A stretch of 64,000 nucleotides of DNA, from positions 197,132,353 to 197,196,352 of the forward strand of contig NC_134568.1 in the NCBI RefSeq assembly GCF_050947875.1, given 5' to 3'. Position 1 is the stretch's first letter. Each line of letters starts with the position of its first letter. Below are positions 10,511-22,629 of the stretch, in pieces. The notes under the pieces were generated by a model, which was not told where the DNA came from, did not search any database, and saw only the letters and a list, made by a program, of their open reading frames with translations. Position numbers and translations under genes: made by a program. The stretch comes from Dermacentor variabilis. Its lineage: Eukaryota > Arthropoda > Arachnida > Ixodida > Ixodidae.

Positions 10511-11228
10511 GCATGCAAAAAAAAAATTTGCCTTTTTTTGCAAGTTTTGTTATGAATTTTTTTTTTTACTATCCTTGAATGGTTTAAGGTGTACTGACAC
10601 ATATTTTAATGTTATGGGAACTTTACTAGTACATGCTTCTTGCATGTCAAAGGACAACACTTAACAGGAATGAAGGTTGAAGGAACACTATAAAATATTT
10701 TGATACTAAAGTTGTCTTGAAATGCCAGACCTGGCGCAATTGACATTGCTGTGCTATGACATCATGCACAGAGCAAAATTTGCTGACATCATGTGGGAGT
10801 AACACTAAGTATGATGACATTGTTCACAAAAAAATAAATGTCTATTGCGTACATTTATTCTGGCTGCACTTGTGTGTGATAGCCACAAGAATCACAGGGT
10901 TGGGGAGAGCCAATGTGTCATAACGTCATAATGCATCCACCTCCTGCGTACCAAAAGCGAAAGTGGTTCATAGGAATGTATTACAGCAAATTATTCAAGG
11001 CTTTCTGACATGTACCAGCACTATGGTTAGGAGAGTTCGAACCAACATTTAAAGAAAAAAGAAAGATGAGAAATTGGCAATGTCATGCCAGTACTCCTTA
11101 AACCAGTGACCATGACCAGGTGACATTGGACTGACAATTGAATAACCTTCGTACAACAGGCCTAAATAAGTGGTGTGGCCTGTATAAAAATGACGCAAAC
11201 CAACTTGAATGTTTATACGAATAGTATT
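10511..11228. other. No gene recognised; intron
   Basis: AT-rich intronic sequence with no identifiable domain or complete repeat. Confidence 0.45.
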
Positions 11229-11232
11229 TTAA

Positions 11233-11915
11233 AGGCGCCCTGAACCACCCTTCAAGCATGGTGAAATAACATAGTTCACAGGTAGCATACGCTGCTGTGA
11301 ACACCTCAGCAAAGTTTTGCTATCATACGCAGTGTGTGGAGCTTGCAAGCGGATCGCAAAGTCACCTTTCTCTCAAACGCTTTCTTGTCAACAGAAGGCC
11401 CTGTCCTCACTCTCTTCTGGACGCTTTAGTTTGTCATAGACGCTTTATTTTGTCATTCCCTTAGACGGCTGCTATTGGCCGATAGCTGACATCAAGCCGC
11501 GGTCAGCTACGTGGTGTAGATACCGCGGCCGCTGCGGAGTGCTGTCACGAGTCCGATGGCTAAGCACACTGCGGCTCATTGAGGACAACTGCGTTTGGCT
11601 TATGTTTTGCGCATCGTAGGCACCAAAGGTGGAAGTCATGGCGTCTATGTTAACATTCAAAATTAAATTTGAACTGAACACCACAATGGCATTTAGAAGG
11701 CAGAGTATTGTGGGCACGCCCTACTGTGCCACAACCTTCGCAGTGCAAGCCATTGAAGAACGAATGGGAGCACAGTGGAGGCTATGTTTGATAGCCAATA
11801 ACTCTGTTTCTGCTGAATGCACTGAAGTACTTTTTGCGGCAAAGTATTTCTGAAATAGCCTATTTTCACTTGTAGTGCCTCTCTCCACTTCGATAAAGAG
11901 TGGTTCAGGGCCCCT
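11233..11915 (+). mobile_element. TTAA-flanked nonautonomous DNA transposon, family A copy 1
   Basis: 683 bp between TTAA at 11229-11232 and TTAA at 11916-11919. The left terminus is AGGCGCCCTGAACCAC and the reversed right terminus AGGGGCCCTGAACCAC, so inverted repeats match at 15 of 16 positions. Inside are landmarks shared with the copy at 23772: GGTAGCATACGCTGCTGTGA, a CTTTCTCTCAAA motif, and AAATAGGCTATTT beside the right end. No transposase is encoded. TTAA duplications fit Kolobok or piggyBac; the AGGG-type ends favour Kolobok. Confidence 0.85.
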
Positions 11916-12376
11916 TTAAAGTACGATTTATTTAAATTACAAATTTGAGTGTTATGTTTTTATACCTGTTTAAAGAGATGGCTTACTAAAAAAAAAACGA
12001 TGAAAAAGAGAGAGAGACATAGAATAAGTGAAAAGTTGTACGCCTCATTGATTAGAATGTTGTCTTGTGCTCAACAGTGATGTTGGTCTTCAACTCGTTC
12101 TTGTACTTCATAGTGAGGTTTACACAATGCAAGTGAATGGAATGTTACAGCCCAGGCCATCATGCAACCTGTCACCATTGTAGGAACAGACTTGTGATGG
12201 CAAAAAAAAAATATGCCAACTTATGATCTTTCTGAAAAAAGAAAGTATGAATGCAATAAAGCCAAAATAGAAAAAGCAGCAAGACACATTTACATAGATT
12301 TTTTCTTTTTAGAAGAGTATTCTTTTGGGTACTGTACAACTACTTAGAAGGCACAAACCACTGCATCGCTTTTGAC

Positions 12377-12430
12377 TTGCCAGTTAAAAATGTATTTGCC
12401 AGTTAAAAATGTATTTGCCAGTTAAAAATG
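12377..12430. repeat. 19-bp tandem repeat, about 2.8 units
   Basis: The unit ttgccagttaaaaatgtat starts at 12377, 12396 and 12415; the third ends in a variant. The first two copies are identical. Confidence 0.9.
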
Positions 12431-12431
12431 C

Positions 12432-13950
12432 AGCAGGCAACGGAATCTCAATAGTTCCAAGAATAATAAATTGATGGACCTTGGACAAGTTGCACAAGTT
12501 GGTCTTATGACCCGAGTACACTGCGTCAATGAAGCAGCCACATGTGCAATAAGGGCTGCACGCATAAGCTTGTTCATCACTACACATCACATCAGCTGCA
12601 AGACAGCACATGGTGCCTTATTGCGTGCAAGGTGCACTCAGTTTGGTTTTATTATCATCATCCTCATTCATCCTCATCTATTCTTCAGTACTCGTTGGCA
12701 TTCAAAGATGTTGTGCAGCAGTGAAAAACAACTAAGTGCATGCCCATAGCAACAAATCATCAGCTCTTTGGCTCTAGACACACGCCTGTTCACTGACAAC
12801 CATAAAAAAGAGCAGTACAGCCATGAGAGATGAAATACGGAAATTTGTAGATTTGCAGTTAAATCTTTTTTAAAGATGCCAAAATGACCTCTTAGTGCAA
12901 ATTATCCAATGTTTGCATAAATGCTGCATGCTGCAACAGGTTAAGCTTCTTGGCAAAGCAATAGCATCATGGAATGTGCCTGGTCTTGTGGAGGCCCCTT
13001 GGACCCCCGTCTCCCGACATGCAACTTATACCGTTTGCCTTGAGCGATTGTGAGGGAAATGCCATACCGGCCTTATTTCAGCCTGCATATATTCCCTCCG
13101 ACTGCTGGTGTGACATGGAGCCTGCTGTCCACATACCCTTATCACATTATGTCATGCGCTGCACATACGAACAGTGCCCTAGGAGTGTGGCCTCCTCACC
13201 CTCGCCTCAAAATCTTTCAGCCGTAGTATTCGATATGCATGAGTGCTTTTGCCCAACAGATTTACCTTCGGCGCTCCTGGTTATTGAACGTGGGGACTAA
13301 CCTGGTTCCATGCCCCCTGAGTGAGGTGTGGCAAATCTAGCTCACTATAGTGCCGTGTCACTGAGTGAACTTCCTGAGAGTCTTAACCCATAGTCCGCCA
13401 CTGCCACCCTAGGGCCGTAATCCATAGCTGGACCTGCTCCTTGTACGTATCGGGCAAGACACTTCCTTAGTTGATACCACTGCTGCAGTCGTCTCTAAGC
13501 CTTGCCAGTGAGCTAACGAACCCGCCACAGCACTTCCTTGAGTGCGTCGTGAAGTAAGGACTTGAGCATTGCACAGGCCTACTTTTTATGGCCCGGGCCC
13601 ACTGATACTGCACATTACCCATCCGGGTCAGCACAGTGGAAGGCTGCTCTAAGCAGGCCCAAGTAAGAATAAATGTTAGAAAAGTTACCAACAGCCCCAT
13701 AGACTGCATAGGAATAAAGCGACAGTTAAAGCAGTAAAGTTTTACAACTTTCATTTTGCTCAAGCCATTTTAATATAGCAATGGGACACAATAAAATATG
13801 CAGAAAAGTAAATAAATAGATACAAAAGATATGTAGATAGAAATTAGACACATTAGATCAAAAACTGTGCAAAAACAGAAGCTTGTGCACGGACTCCTGC
13901 TTAAGGCAGGTACACCTTTCATTCATGGCATATCCATAACCACAACAAAT
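12432..13950. other. No gene recognised; intron
   Basis: A 108-codon plus-strand reading at 12974-13300 (Cys- and Pro-rich) has no family I recognise and no supporting splice sites. The GC-rich piece at 13000-13680 differs from its AT-rich surroundings and may be part of a mobile element, but no termini were found. Confidence 0.4.
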
Positions 13951-14761
13951 TAACAAACACTATTGTAGCAATTGTCTTCTATTTCAGTGTTCGTGCTTTG
14001 ACTTTTTCCACTTTCGGGAGTTAGTTTGCAGCATGTCATGCAGCCGAATACCTTGGGAAATATCTACAAAGATTGCGCAGCTACCCTGTTTCTCTACAAG
14101 AAAAATAGAAAATAAGCCATCACGAAAGGGGTCAAGTAAGAAGGCACAACCTCTCCACTACTGTTAACTGCATGCTTAGAAGAAGCATTTAAGCTATTAG
14201 ATTGGGAAGGCTTCTAGCTTCCGCTGTCTCAACAACCTTCAGTTTGCAGATGACATTGTCCTGATCAGCAACACTGGGGATGAAGTGCAACAAATGATTG
14301 AGGACCTTAACCAAGAAAGTGGAAAAGTAGGGTTAATAATGCAGAAGACAAAGGTAATGTTCAATAGCCTGGCAAAAAGAATTCATGATCACCAGTCAGC
14401 CTCTAGAGTCTGTGCAGAAGTATGTTTACCTAGGTCAATTACTCATAGGGGACCCTGAACATGAGAAGGGAACTTACAGAAGAATAAAAATGGGTTGGAG
14501 TGTATACAGTAGGCATTACCAAATCCGGACTGGGAGCTTACCACTGTAGTTGAAAAGTGCACAACAATTGCATTCTACCGGTGCTAACATATGGGGCAGA
14601 AACTTGGAGGTTAACAAAGAAGCTCGAGAACAACTTGAGGTCTGGAGCAAAGAGCAATGTGACAAAAAAATTAGGCATAACATTAAGAGACAGGAAGAGC
14701 ACGGTGTAGATCAGAGAGCAAATGGGGATAGCCGATATTTTAGTTGACATTAAAAGAAAAA

Positions 14762-16056
14762 TATGTGGATCCCATGCACTGTGGGAATCGACGTAAGCGA
14801 CACTTTCTGTGCTGCTTGCTTTGATTGGCGATAATTAGTGGGGATGTTGACAGCAAATGTTTAGTTTATTCAACATTTAGTCCAATACGAGAGTGGTGAG
14901 TTGATGTTAAATATTACTTTGCATGTACCACTTCTGTTTGTATGCGAAGTGTACAGAACACAGAGGGAGAGGCGTTTGTTTGAGGCGTTCTTGCACACCA
15001 TACTTAAACTACAAGAGGGTTGAGCATTGAATTTTCTCACATGGCACAATGCATCATGGCCTAAGTATAAAACTTTCAGTTGTATTACGGAGCTGTATGT
15101 GCCAAAGCCACAATCGGGTTATGAGGCATGCTGTAGTGGCGGACCCCGGATCAATTTTGATACCGTGGTGTTATTTAACGTGTCCCTAAATCGAAATGCA
15201 TGAGTGTCTTTTTATTTTGCCCCAGTTGAAATGCGGCCACTCTGATCGAGATCAAACCTGCGACCTCGATCAATGCCATTGCCACAAAGCTACCACGGTG
15301 GGCACAAAAGTGTTGATTTGACGTGCAACCGTTTACGTAATGTCACCTAGGCTCCACAGTGCACTTTAACGTGGCTCTGCTTGTGTACAGCGTGTGTAAG
15401 CTGTCTGTCGGATAAATTTGTATGGTGTTTATTTTTTCAGAAATGGCAGAAACGTACTGTACCGTACCTTGAACTTAAATATATCCAGTTTGCCCGCAAC
15501 CGTTGTCGTGTCTATAGTAGTAGCGTTTCCTTGCCTTCTCATGTCACCTTATTCTTATCTCCCCCCCCTTGTATGGGAACAGCGAGCAAAGAGTTGCAAG
15601 GCTGTTATTCACTTGTTTTACGACTTCTACCTGTTCTCTGCCCCATCTCCGCCTCCTATCTGCCATTCCATCTAGCTTCCCTCTGGTCTTGCATGTTACC
15701 AGAAAAGTATGCACTGCAGTTTCTGCGATGCTTTAGCGGAGGGTCACGAATAATTACAGCTGTCAAGAGGCTAATGTGGCGATGTAGATGGAGATCCAGA
15801 GGGTATTGTGCATATGCAATGCGATGGCAAGGTCCAAAGAAGTTCCTTTTTCGCGTCGCCCTTCCTCTCTGCCGTGCTCCTGTCATGTATACACACGTTC
15901 CGAACCACCCCTCGACCATAGTGTGCCAGATGGTGACGGCGTTATACACACGCTCTGACCCCCTCCCCGACATGGTGCACCAGGCAGTAGCGGGTAGCAG
16001 CGGTGGCAGCAGCAGCAGTGGGAAAGTCGAAGGAAGAGGCAAAGAAAGCTTCGCTT
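14762..16056. mobile_element. Insertion splitting the RTE copy, family unknown
   Basis: Alignment with the uninterrupted RTE at 44.3 kb shows about 1.29 kb of extra DNA between tattaaaagaaaaata and aaaaaatggagct. An A-rich stretch is present at both junctions and may be the duplicated target. The insert ends in gaaagcttcgcttt, a motif repeated elsewhere in the window, and itself holds the SINE at 15082-15303. ORFs at 15381-16085 look like chance readings. Confidence 0.6.
15082..15303 (-). repeat. tRNA-derived SINE (Ruka-like)
   Basis: On the minus strand the head starts near 15303 with CCCACCGTGGTAGCTTTGTG and continues to a box B-like GCAGGTTTGATCTCGAT. The body has GGGGCAAAATAAA, GACACGTTAAATAACACC and GCATGCCTCATAACCCGATT. 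All parts are colinear with the copy at 54550-54789. Nested inside the insertion that splits the RTE. Confidence 0.85.
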
Positions 16057-16306
16057 TAAAAAATGGAGCTAGGCAGGCCATGTAATGAGTATGGCAGATA
16101 ACTGGTGGACCATTAGAGTTACAGAATGGGTGCCAAGGAAAGCGAAGTGCAGTTGACGATTGCAGAAAATTAGATGTGGTGATGAAATCAGGAAATTTGC
16201 AGGCGCAAGTTGGAATCAGCTAGCACAAGACAGGGGTAATTAGAGATCACTGTGAGAGGCCTTCGTCCTGCAGTGGACATAAAAATAGGCTGATGATGAT
16301 GCAGCT

Positions 16307-17132
16307 GATAGAATGCATTAGTGTTTTCTTACACGCCCATTCATCACGTAAGAGGAAATCAACGCAATAGTGCATACATTACAAAGCGCACCAACAAACA
16401 GCGTCACTGCAACTGTCTTTTATTTCAGCATTTGTGCTTCACCTTTTATCACTTTCTTGAATGAGCTTGCAGCATGTTCCTTTGTGTGGAGGGGCTTTTG
16501 CTGCACAAAGCGGAGCTAAAGTTCCATCATGCATAAAGAAAGGCCAGCACGTGGCCTGCTGGACTGCTCAGATGCTACTTGAGCCTGGCCTGAAAGAAGT
16601 CCGCAGTGCCTAGCCCATGGGCCGAGTTGGGTTTTTGGCTCGGTGCAGGACTGTGCAGTGTTCTAGTAGGGACAAGCTTGTTTTGTTTTCAGACTTTAGC
16701 TAGCTGGTCTCGCGCACATTAGGCCAAACCCTGACAGTGTTCACATGCATCTGCCAGGTTGAGGCTTTCCATGGCTGTACTCTTATTTCTGCCTCAAGTG
16801 TGCTAGTCAACCATCGCTTGTCTCTCTGTTCAGGTTGTACAAGTGTGTACAACCTAAGGCCAGCATTGCCCCTCATAACAAGAATGAATGCACTGAAAAG
16901 AGATGCGGGAGCACACTCATTCAAACCAACCAAAAGTAGACAACACTCATGTCAATGGATGATATCCGCAAGGAGGTGAGACACAGCTATAGCAGCATGG
17001 AACAGCAACTGAGAGGGTATTCCACAGCTTGAGGAGAGCAATTTTCTGCCACTTGTAACACTTTTAATGTACAGAGCATATGCAGCATAGTGTAAATGGA
17101 ATCAGCATTGCAATGCTGTGGAAGTAGTATGG
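16307..17132. other. No gene recognised; intron
   Basis: Includes the second direct-repeat copy near 16390-16462; otherwise no recognisable feature. Confidence 0.45.
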
Positions 17133-17134
17133 TA

Positions 17135-19196
17135 CAGTAGAATCTCAATAATTCAAACTCGGGCCTGAAAATTTGCTCGAACTAAAGGAAGCTAAATGAA
17201 TGGAGGACTTGCCTGCTGTGGTGCATGCGCACTAAGCTAACACACGAGTGGGAAGTTCCAGAAGATTTATGCCCACGTACTTACAAATAGTCGATGTCCG
17301 ATTTCTCGAACTCCCTAGGGGCCGCGAAAACATCCGAAAGAATGAATGCATGCTTTTTACTGCCCTCAAGGGCTCAAATCACCACAGGCATGTCTCAAAT
17401 AGCCCCAAAGGGCTGCCAGTACACTTATTAGGCATATCGGTGCTCGTACTGTGATAGGAGACAGCAGGTGCACACATGTATAATTAAAGGAAACATACCA
17501 TGTCCAGTGACAACTGTTCATTCTAACTTTTGGTATGCTTCACCGTGTAACACTGCTACATTGGGGCAAAGCTGACTTTTGGGAACCGGTATTAAGCAAT
17601 GCACTATGGTTTCCGCGCTCCGAAGCCATTGGAAAGGATTACAAAGGCAGGGATGATGCCATTGCTAACAGCGGGGAATTGTCTAAGTGAAAAACACGGT
17701 ACCGAACAGCAAGAATCTTGGCAGCGAACATCAAAGCAGCTAGTCCTTGCATTGCCGCAGTTTGGCTACGGCGGCCAGTGGATCTGTGTGCGAGAGCGCC
17801 TGCTCGAGGTGACGAGATAATCAAAATAGCGGAGGTGGTGGCTTCGATTAATGCCGTTCCAGACCTGCGGTCATGGCAAAAAGTCCAGAAAATCGGATAG
17901 CGAAGGTTGGCGAAAGATGGGGTGCTGGTGCGGTGAATGGATGGATGGATGGATACAACTTTCTTGTACGTCCGGCAAGGTTTAACACGACCCAGGCTCA
18001 GGTCTCCCACGGAGGAACGTCAAGGCCCTGCCTCAACGTCGCCTCACGGGCTTGCTGGACTGCCCACGTCTGGATTCCGAGGTCTGAGCTGCGCAGAGCG
18101 GCGGCCCACCTCGACGACAGGGTCTCCGGAGTAGCTGCCATCCCTCCTATAACTACATTGCACTCCCACAGCATGTGTTTGAGTGTTGCTGGTCCTTCCT
18201 GGCACAATTTGCATGTGTCGTCCTGATGCTTATCTGGGAAGATACGTTTCAGACGGAATGGATTAGGGAAGGTGTTCGTCCGGAGTTGTCGCCAGGCGAC
18301 AGCCTGCCTCCTATTGAATTGGGGACTCGGCGGTGGGTATATCCTTCTGGCTTTCAAATATGCACTGGTTATGTCGTTGTATCTGGTGAGCCTGTCCCGT
18401 TCTGCTCGAGAAGCGTTTGCTATCGTGCGAGAGGCATTGCCCTGTTCAACGCGGTGGGTCATGTCTCGCGCCGTCCGGTGCGCCATCTCGTTTAGGTTCG
18501 GGAGCGCGTCGTCTTCCGTGGTGACGTGCGCGGGGAACCATATGATCCTCGAGCTCACGGTTTTGGATCTGCCCACTTTGGCCAGAATGGACAGGGCTTC
18601 CTTGGAAAAATTCGACCTTTGACATAATTCTTTACTGCCGTTTGCGAGTCACTTAGTACGACTTTGCATTCCTGTTCTGTGAGGGCCAGCGCAATCGCTA
18701 CTTCCTCCGCTATTTCCGAGTGTTTGGTGTATACACTGCATGTGGTTCTGATTTTTTACACTGCGTCTATGACTACGGTGGTGTATTTTTGGCCGTTCGC
18801 ATATTCGCCTGCGTGAAGGTATTTGAATTATTGGGCATGTCCGAAAAATTGGCCATTGACTGCACAGGACACCCGTCACTAACAGAACTAAGCAGTGACG
18901 TGGGCCCGCACATTAATTTATGCCACGTTTTTTTTCTTCTTCGTGCACAGCGTTGCGGCATCTCTTTTAAGCTCTTCCTCTATGGCGGGGTCAGAGGAAT
19001 GCTGGTCGGAGGCGCCGATGTGGGATTTGGCGCACTGCTGAGAGCATTGTCGGTGCACAGTATGTTCGAATCAATTAGCGCAGATGCTTGCACATTCCAA
19101 TTACCGGGCGTTTTTGCCTGTTGGAATACACATAACTTTGGCGAGACCACAGCGTCAGTTCGAATTAAGCGTGTTCGAATCAACGAGATTTGACTG
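17135..19196. mobile_element. Tigger/pogo nonautonomous element with complete termini
   Basis: The left end is CAGTAGAATCTCAATAATTC and the reversed right end CAGTCAAATCTCGTTGATTC, flanked by TA at 17133-17134 and 19197-19198. Total 2062 bp. Removing the LINE insertion (about 17936-18812) leaves about 1.2 kb. An internal segment near 18825-18860 (GCATGTCCGAAAAATTGGCC) has a relative at 61270-61300. No transposase remains, so it was mobilised in trans. Confidence 0.88.
17936..18812 (-). pseudogene. I-type LINE 3' end: RNase H domain and tail
   Basis: The minus strand reads an RNase H domain: VVIDAV region near 18765 (first Asp), SEIAEEVAIALALTEQE (Glu), VVLSDSQTAVKNYVKG (Asp), then IIWFPAHVTTEDDALPNLNE and MAHRTARDMTH. 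A C-terminal zinc-knuckle-like motif CKLCQEGPATLKHMLWEC follows. The ORF from 18576 to 17998 is open; one stop interrupts the start of RNase H near 18755. The 3' end is a GGAT tetranucleotide tail at 17936-17955. Strongly 5'-truncated, with EN and RT absent. It is nested in the Tigger element at 17135-19196. I cannot define a target duplication with certainty. Confidence 0.85.
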
Positions 19197-19198
19197 TA

Positions 19199-20084
19199 TA
19201 TGAAGTCAGAGCAGCTGTGAAGAAGAAATGTGACTGTAACTGGCAAGTCAAAAGTGATGTAGTGAGCTGTGCCTCTTAATAGTAGCTACAGCACATGATG
19301 AGACCTAAAGCATTATACCAAAACAGTAGTGCAGACCAGCAGGAACCTGGGTTCATATTTTGCAACAGTTCTTTTCATATTTTTCTTTTTGTCCACTATT
19401 AAGCAGAAGAAAAGTAAGACATGACCATAACAGGAACTACGATAGAAGCTTACATGACAAACCAGTACATACATTTATAACGTCGCACTACTGTTCCAGA
19501 GACAAAACATTCAGGAAAGCAGTGCTTTTCAATAGCAGATAGGATACTTTACTGAGTGTCTTAACAACAGTATCTAAGAAACCATCTTCTAATTGTTTTT
19601 GGGCACAAAAGGAGACACAGAAGGGAAAGACACACACATACACACAAAGCGCCACTTCCAACTGATTTAAAGGCTCACAAGGTGAGAACATAGGGCTCAA
19701 TTTTTTCACATGTACAACACAAGGCGCAGATGTTGCGACAGTGCTGTTTGTGTTTTCTTTGTACCTCTCCTATCACTTCGAAAATTAATATTTAGTAGAC
19801 CCCACAAACTTACCCAAGTAAAGGAGTCCTATTGAGGCAGTCTTCACTAGGAAGAACACACAGTGCAGTTAACTATTTGATGGTCAATGCCTTAAATATG
19901 TGGCACCACGAACAAGTATCAAATAGTCGATGCCGTATATTTATGATGCCACCTGTATGTTTGAAAAATGCCATAATTTTTCAACTCTTTGTTGCCCAGC
20001 AAGTGCACAGCACCCTGTGTGGACAGAAGTAAATTTTAAGTTGTTTCGTAGTCTCTTGGTTTTCATACCATGACTTCTTCATGC
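19199..20084. other. No gene; short repeat fragment
   Basis: Around 19588-19645 the minus strand has cagttggaagtggcgctttg and a GTGT-rich stretch typical of a common tick repeat. The rest is unassigned. Confidence 0.4.
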
Positions 20085-20794
20085 TAGCTTTTCAGTGACC
20101 GCGTCCGTGCATGTGGCAGTTAGTTTTGGTTTCATCTCGCGGGCTGTTTCTATTCATTGCAAACGTAAAAACTTATGTTTATCTGGTTTCTAATCTCTCA
20201 TAGGGTCACCACTAGATCCTCGCCCGTCTGTTGCTCATAGGAGTGCAATTACATCTGTTCAGAGGTGGGCACTGGTATGGATATAAATTATGCTGTCATG
20301 CCTGTGTTTCTTTTCTCGAAACTTGGATTGCGATACCCCTTGTTGGCAACGCAACGAAGGATTACTGCCAGTTTCTGACTCGTTTGGGTTTTGTGATGGG
20401 CGCACAACCATCTAGTTTTCTTGCGTGCGCTCACATACACTGTTTGATTACACTGTGAGCATGCGCACTGGTTGCTCGGCTGAAAGTGAGACAAGCAGCG
20501 ATTTCTGCAATGCAGAATACTACCCAAGTGCTGAATCAGAATATATCTATTTCAGTGTATGTACGTTTTTTGTTGTTATAAAAGTATTTATGTTAGCATA
20601 TGTATATTCATGATTAGATAATGCATGTTTACCTACAAAAAATATTTTTTGTCCCTTTATGGTCACTCTAAAAACATTGCGGTACATTTTTTTAGAAATA
20701 GGTCAGGCTGCTGACTTTAAATCTGCAATAAAAAAAATTAGATGTCAAAAAGTTGCATTTGCAAAAAAAGAAAAAAAAATAGACTCTCAAAGGG
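20085..20794. mobile_element. piggyBac/Looper-like nonautonomous element, truncated copy
   Basis: The right terminus reads TAGACTCTCAAAGGG then TTAA (20795-20798). The body is colinear with the reverse of the full copy at 56051-57060: a match around gggcgcacaaccatctagttttc, a later TTTTTTGTCCCTTTATGGTCA, then GAAATAGGT and poly(A)-like runs next to the end. The left end is lost near 20085. Confidence 0.7.
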
Positions 20795-20874
20795 TTAACC
20801 AGACTGCACAGAAGAGGGTATGGCATCCCTAATGCTCATACGCTGTAAGTACAGAAAATGGCCACAGGAGTTAA

Positions 20875-22560
20875 AGGGAAGCTGAAACACTTTTCGAAAA
20901 AAATTAGTTTCCTGCAGCATTCTACAGTTTCTACTCCATTGAACACGAATATCTAGTTTAAAACGGGCGGAAACAAATGCAAGCAGCTGTTTTTTGCAAG
21001 AAAACGCGCACCAGAGCATCAGGGCATCGCGCGAACGCCGCTGTTGCACGTGATTGGTCGGGACCGCTGTCACGGGGATCGCCGGTCAGCGCCGCCGTTT
21101 CAGAGCGTGTATAGGTGTTCTGTGGTAGCACGCTGTTCCGGTCTGGCTTCACAGATGAGTTGCAAGCATTATGGAACATTCTCTGTGTCTCGGACAGCTT
21201 GTATTTTCGGCTTACGTGTTCGAACCGACAGCCGATACAGAACACGATGGAGGCAACGACGATGTTGAGTGTGCCAACAGCGAGAATGATGTGTGCACCT
21301 TCTCGCGCATTGGAAATATTAGCTGGTGCGTATGTTTTTTCATGTAGCTGCACGTTACAATGACAGGAGAAAAAAACGCGCTAAAGTGTCACTGGGAACT
21401 TGCTGCTAGAAGAATGCCGAAGCACTAACTTCTCATTAGATTGTAAATACGAGTGCAATTAATTCCGCGATGTCAAGCACCTTGCCGCTGCTTGTCTAAA
21501 GTTCGGTGGTTTTTAGCGTGTTGACACACGACCGCGAACATAAGTACCGCATTTCGAAGTGCGCACATACAGTGCTGCGAGGTACAGTCATAGAAGTTGC
21601 TTATCATAACACATCCAGATCGAGATGGCCAGGGGTATTATATGTGCAATATTCAGACTATGGTTCGACGACTTTGCGTTTGTGGCTCGATCAAGAATCG
21701 GTATGCGTGCTGTATGCTAGTGTTAACATAGATATTAGGCAGTTTTAGCATCGCCGTGTGGTAAACACAGTAACTTTACGGTAACTGCAATTGTACGTCA
21801 AATGCCGCTAGGCAAGCCTAGCAACAACGCGTTTCTGCATTATAAGGCTATCCGGCTACACTGAAACTGTGTTACCAGACGTTCACGGCTGCAAATGTTC
21901 GCATTTCTCGAGTATATCAATGTGGGCACTGGAACACCGGAATTGGAATACCGATTGCCCGCATTATTGTCAAGCTCTGATAAAAATCCCTATCGCGGAA
22001 ACGGTACGAGCACAGCACAGTTGATTTCGTCGGCACGAAATTCTCTCTCCTCATCGCACGGACCCACTGCACTGCAAGCTTCTTGTCCTTCTGGAACATG
22101 TGAAACACCACATCGTCTCCCCCACCTGTGTTCGCACAGCTGAATGCTGCACAGAACGAGGGCATGTTGGGCCCCCTTGGCTGTAGGCACTCACGCAGCA
22201 CAGAAGGGAACCACAATTCACTAAAATCGCAAAAGAAAGCAAACATCAGCGGCGGCAGATCTCTCAAAGCGTCGTTTAGTAAAGCGCAGGACTGAAAGAA
22301 ACACGCCAGCACATGCCAGCATGCCGGTCCGCCGGCACGCTCCCCGGGAATGACGTCACTCTCGCTGGTTCTCTCTTCCGGCTGCCTCCTCACCCAGCAC
22401 TCCGGGAAGCGATGGGGGCGTGTCCGCGGGGGGGATTTAAAGCAATTTCCGCACCTTATATTAACAAAATGAAGAAAAAAATTTAAGAACCGCAAATTAA
22501 TAGGTCCGTTCTTCCCAATCCCAGCAATTCATCGAATTTGAAAACGGTTTCAGCTTCCCT
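20875..22560. mobile_element. TTAA-flanked element encoding a THAP remnant (Kolobok-like)
   Basis: 1686 bp between TTAA at 20871-20874 and TTAA at 22561-22564. Inverted ends are AGGGAAGCTGAAACACTTTT and AGGGAAGCTGAAACCGTTTT. A minus-strand frame encodes a THAP domain (separate entry). Kolobok transposons are known to combine a TTAA duplication, AGGG-like ends and a THAP DNA-binding domain, so this is the best assignment. The DDE catalytic region is not visible, so the copy is internally deleted and nonautonomous. Confidence 0.85.
21917..22165 (-). pseudogene. THAP domain protein fragment, 82 residues
   Basis: Start chosen at the ATG at 22165 because the THAP fold begins at the N-terminus: MPSFCAAFSCANTGG, then FHMFQKDKKLAVQWVRAMRR, then NFVPTKSTVLCSYRFRDRDF. 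THAP is a C2CH zinc DNA-binding domain. Cys5, Cys10 and Cys52 are in place, as are the conserved Trp and Pro, but the zinc-binding His of the C-x2-H pair is Arg55 (CSYR). The frame stops at 21917, shortly after the domain. The in-frame extension up to 22495 has no start context and looks non-coding. Probably the DNA-binding half of a Kolobok-type transposase, now inactive. Confidence 0.75.
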
Positions 22561-22629
22561 TTAATGCCAGCAGGCCAGGCAGCATGTCTTGCTCCTGCTT
22601 GCTATATATGTTTGGCAGTAGAAACTCAC

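Larger units (their letters stand above)
14045..16306 (+). pseudogene. RTE-type LINE fragment, decayed and interrupted
   Basis: Reading segments match the better preserved RTE at 43680-44563: FADD-like FADDIVLISNTGDEVQQMI near 14248, then MQKTKVMFNSL near 14340, LTYGAETWRLTKKLEN near 14585, and ILVDIKRK near 14740. The reading then breaks and resumes near 16056 with GHVM, WVPRKAK, DEIRKFAGASWNQLAQDRG and EAFVLQWT. It ends in a short GATGATGAT tail at 16293, typical of RTE elements, whose 3' ends carry microsatellite-like repeats. Frameshifts and stops are frequent. Everything upstream of the RT palm is missing or unreadable; a decayed RGVK...TTSPLL near 14125 probably corresponds to the RT motif before the YADD region. 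Confidence 0.8.
13960..16470. repeat. ~80-bp direct repeats flanking the RTE copy
   Basis: At about 13965-14040 and again at 16390-16462 the sequence runs through tgt(c)tt(c/t)tatttcag, (t)gtgctt, ...cactttc, and tttgcagcatgt. The copies are diverged but ordered identically, 2.4 kb apart. They bracket the RTE element, so they could be a long duplicated target or a prior tandem duplication. Confidence 0.45.

Noticed and set aside
11233..11915. LTR retrotransposon remnants
   Set aside because: Ends are inverted, not direct, with TTAA flanks; no LTR, primer-binding site or gag-pol motifs anywhere in the window.
15381..16085. 234-codon plus-strand ORF
   Set aside because: It crosses the end of an insertion into the RTE copy, has no domain, and overlaps an equally long antisense frame.
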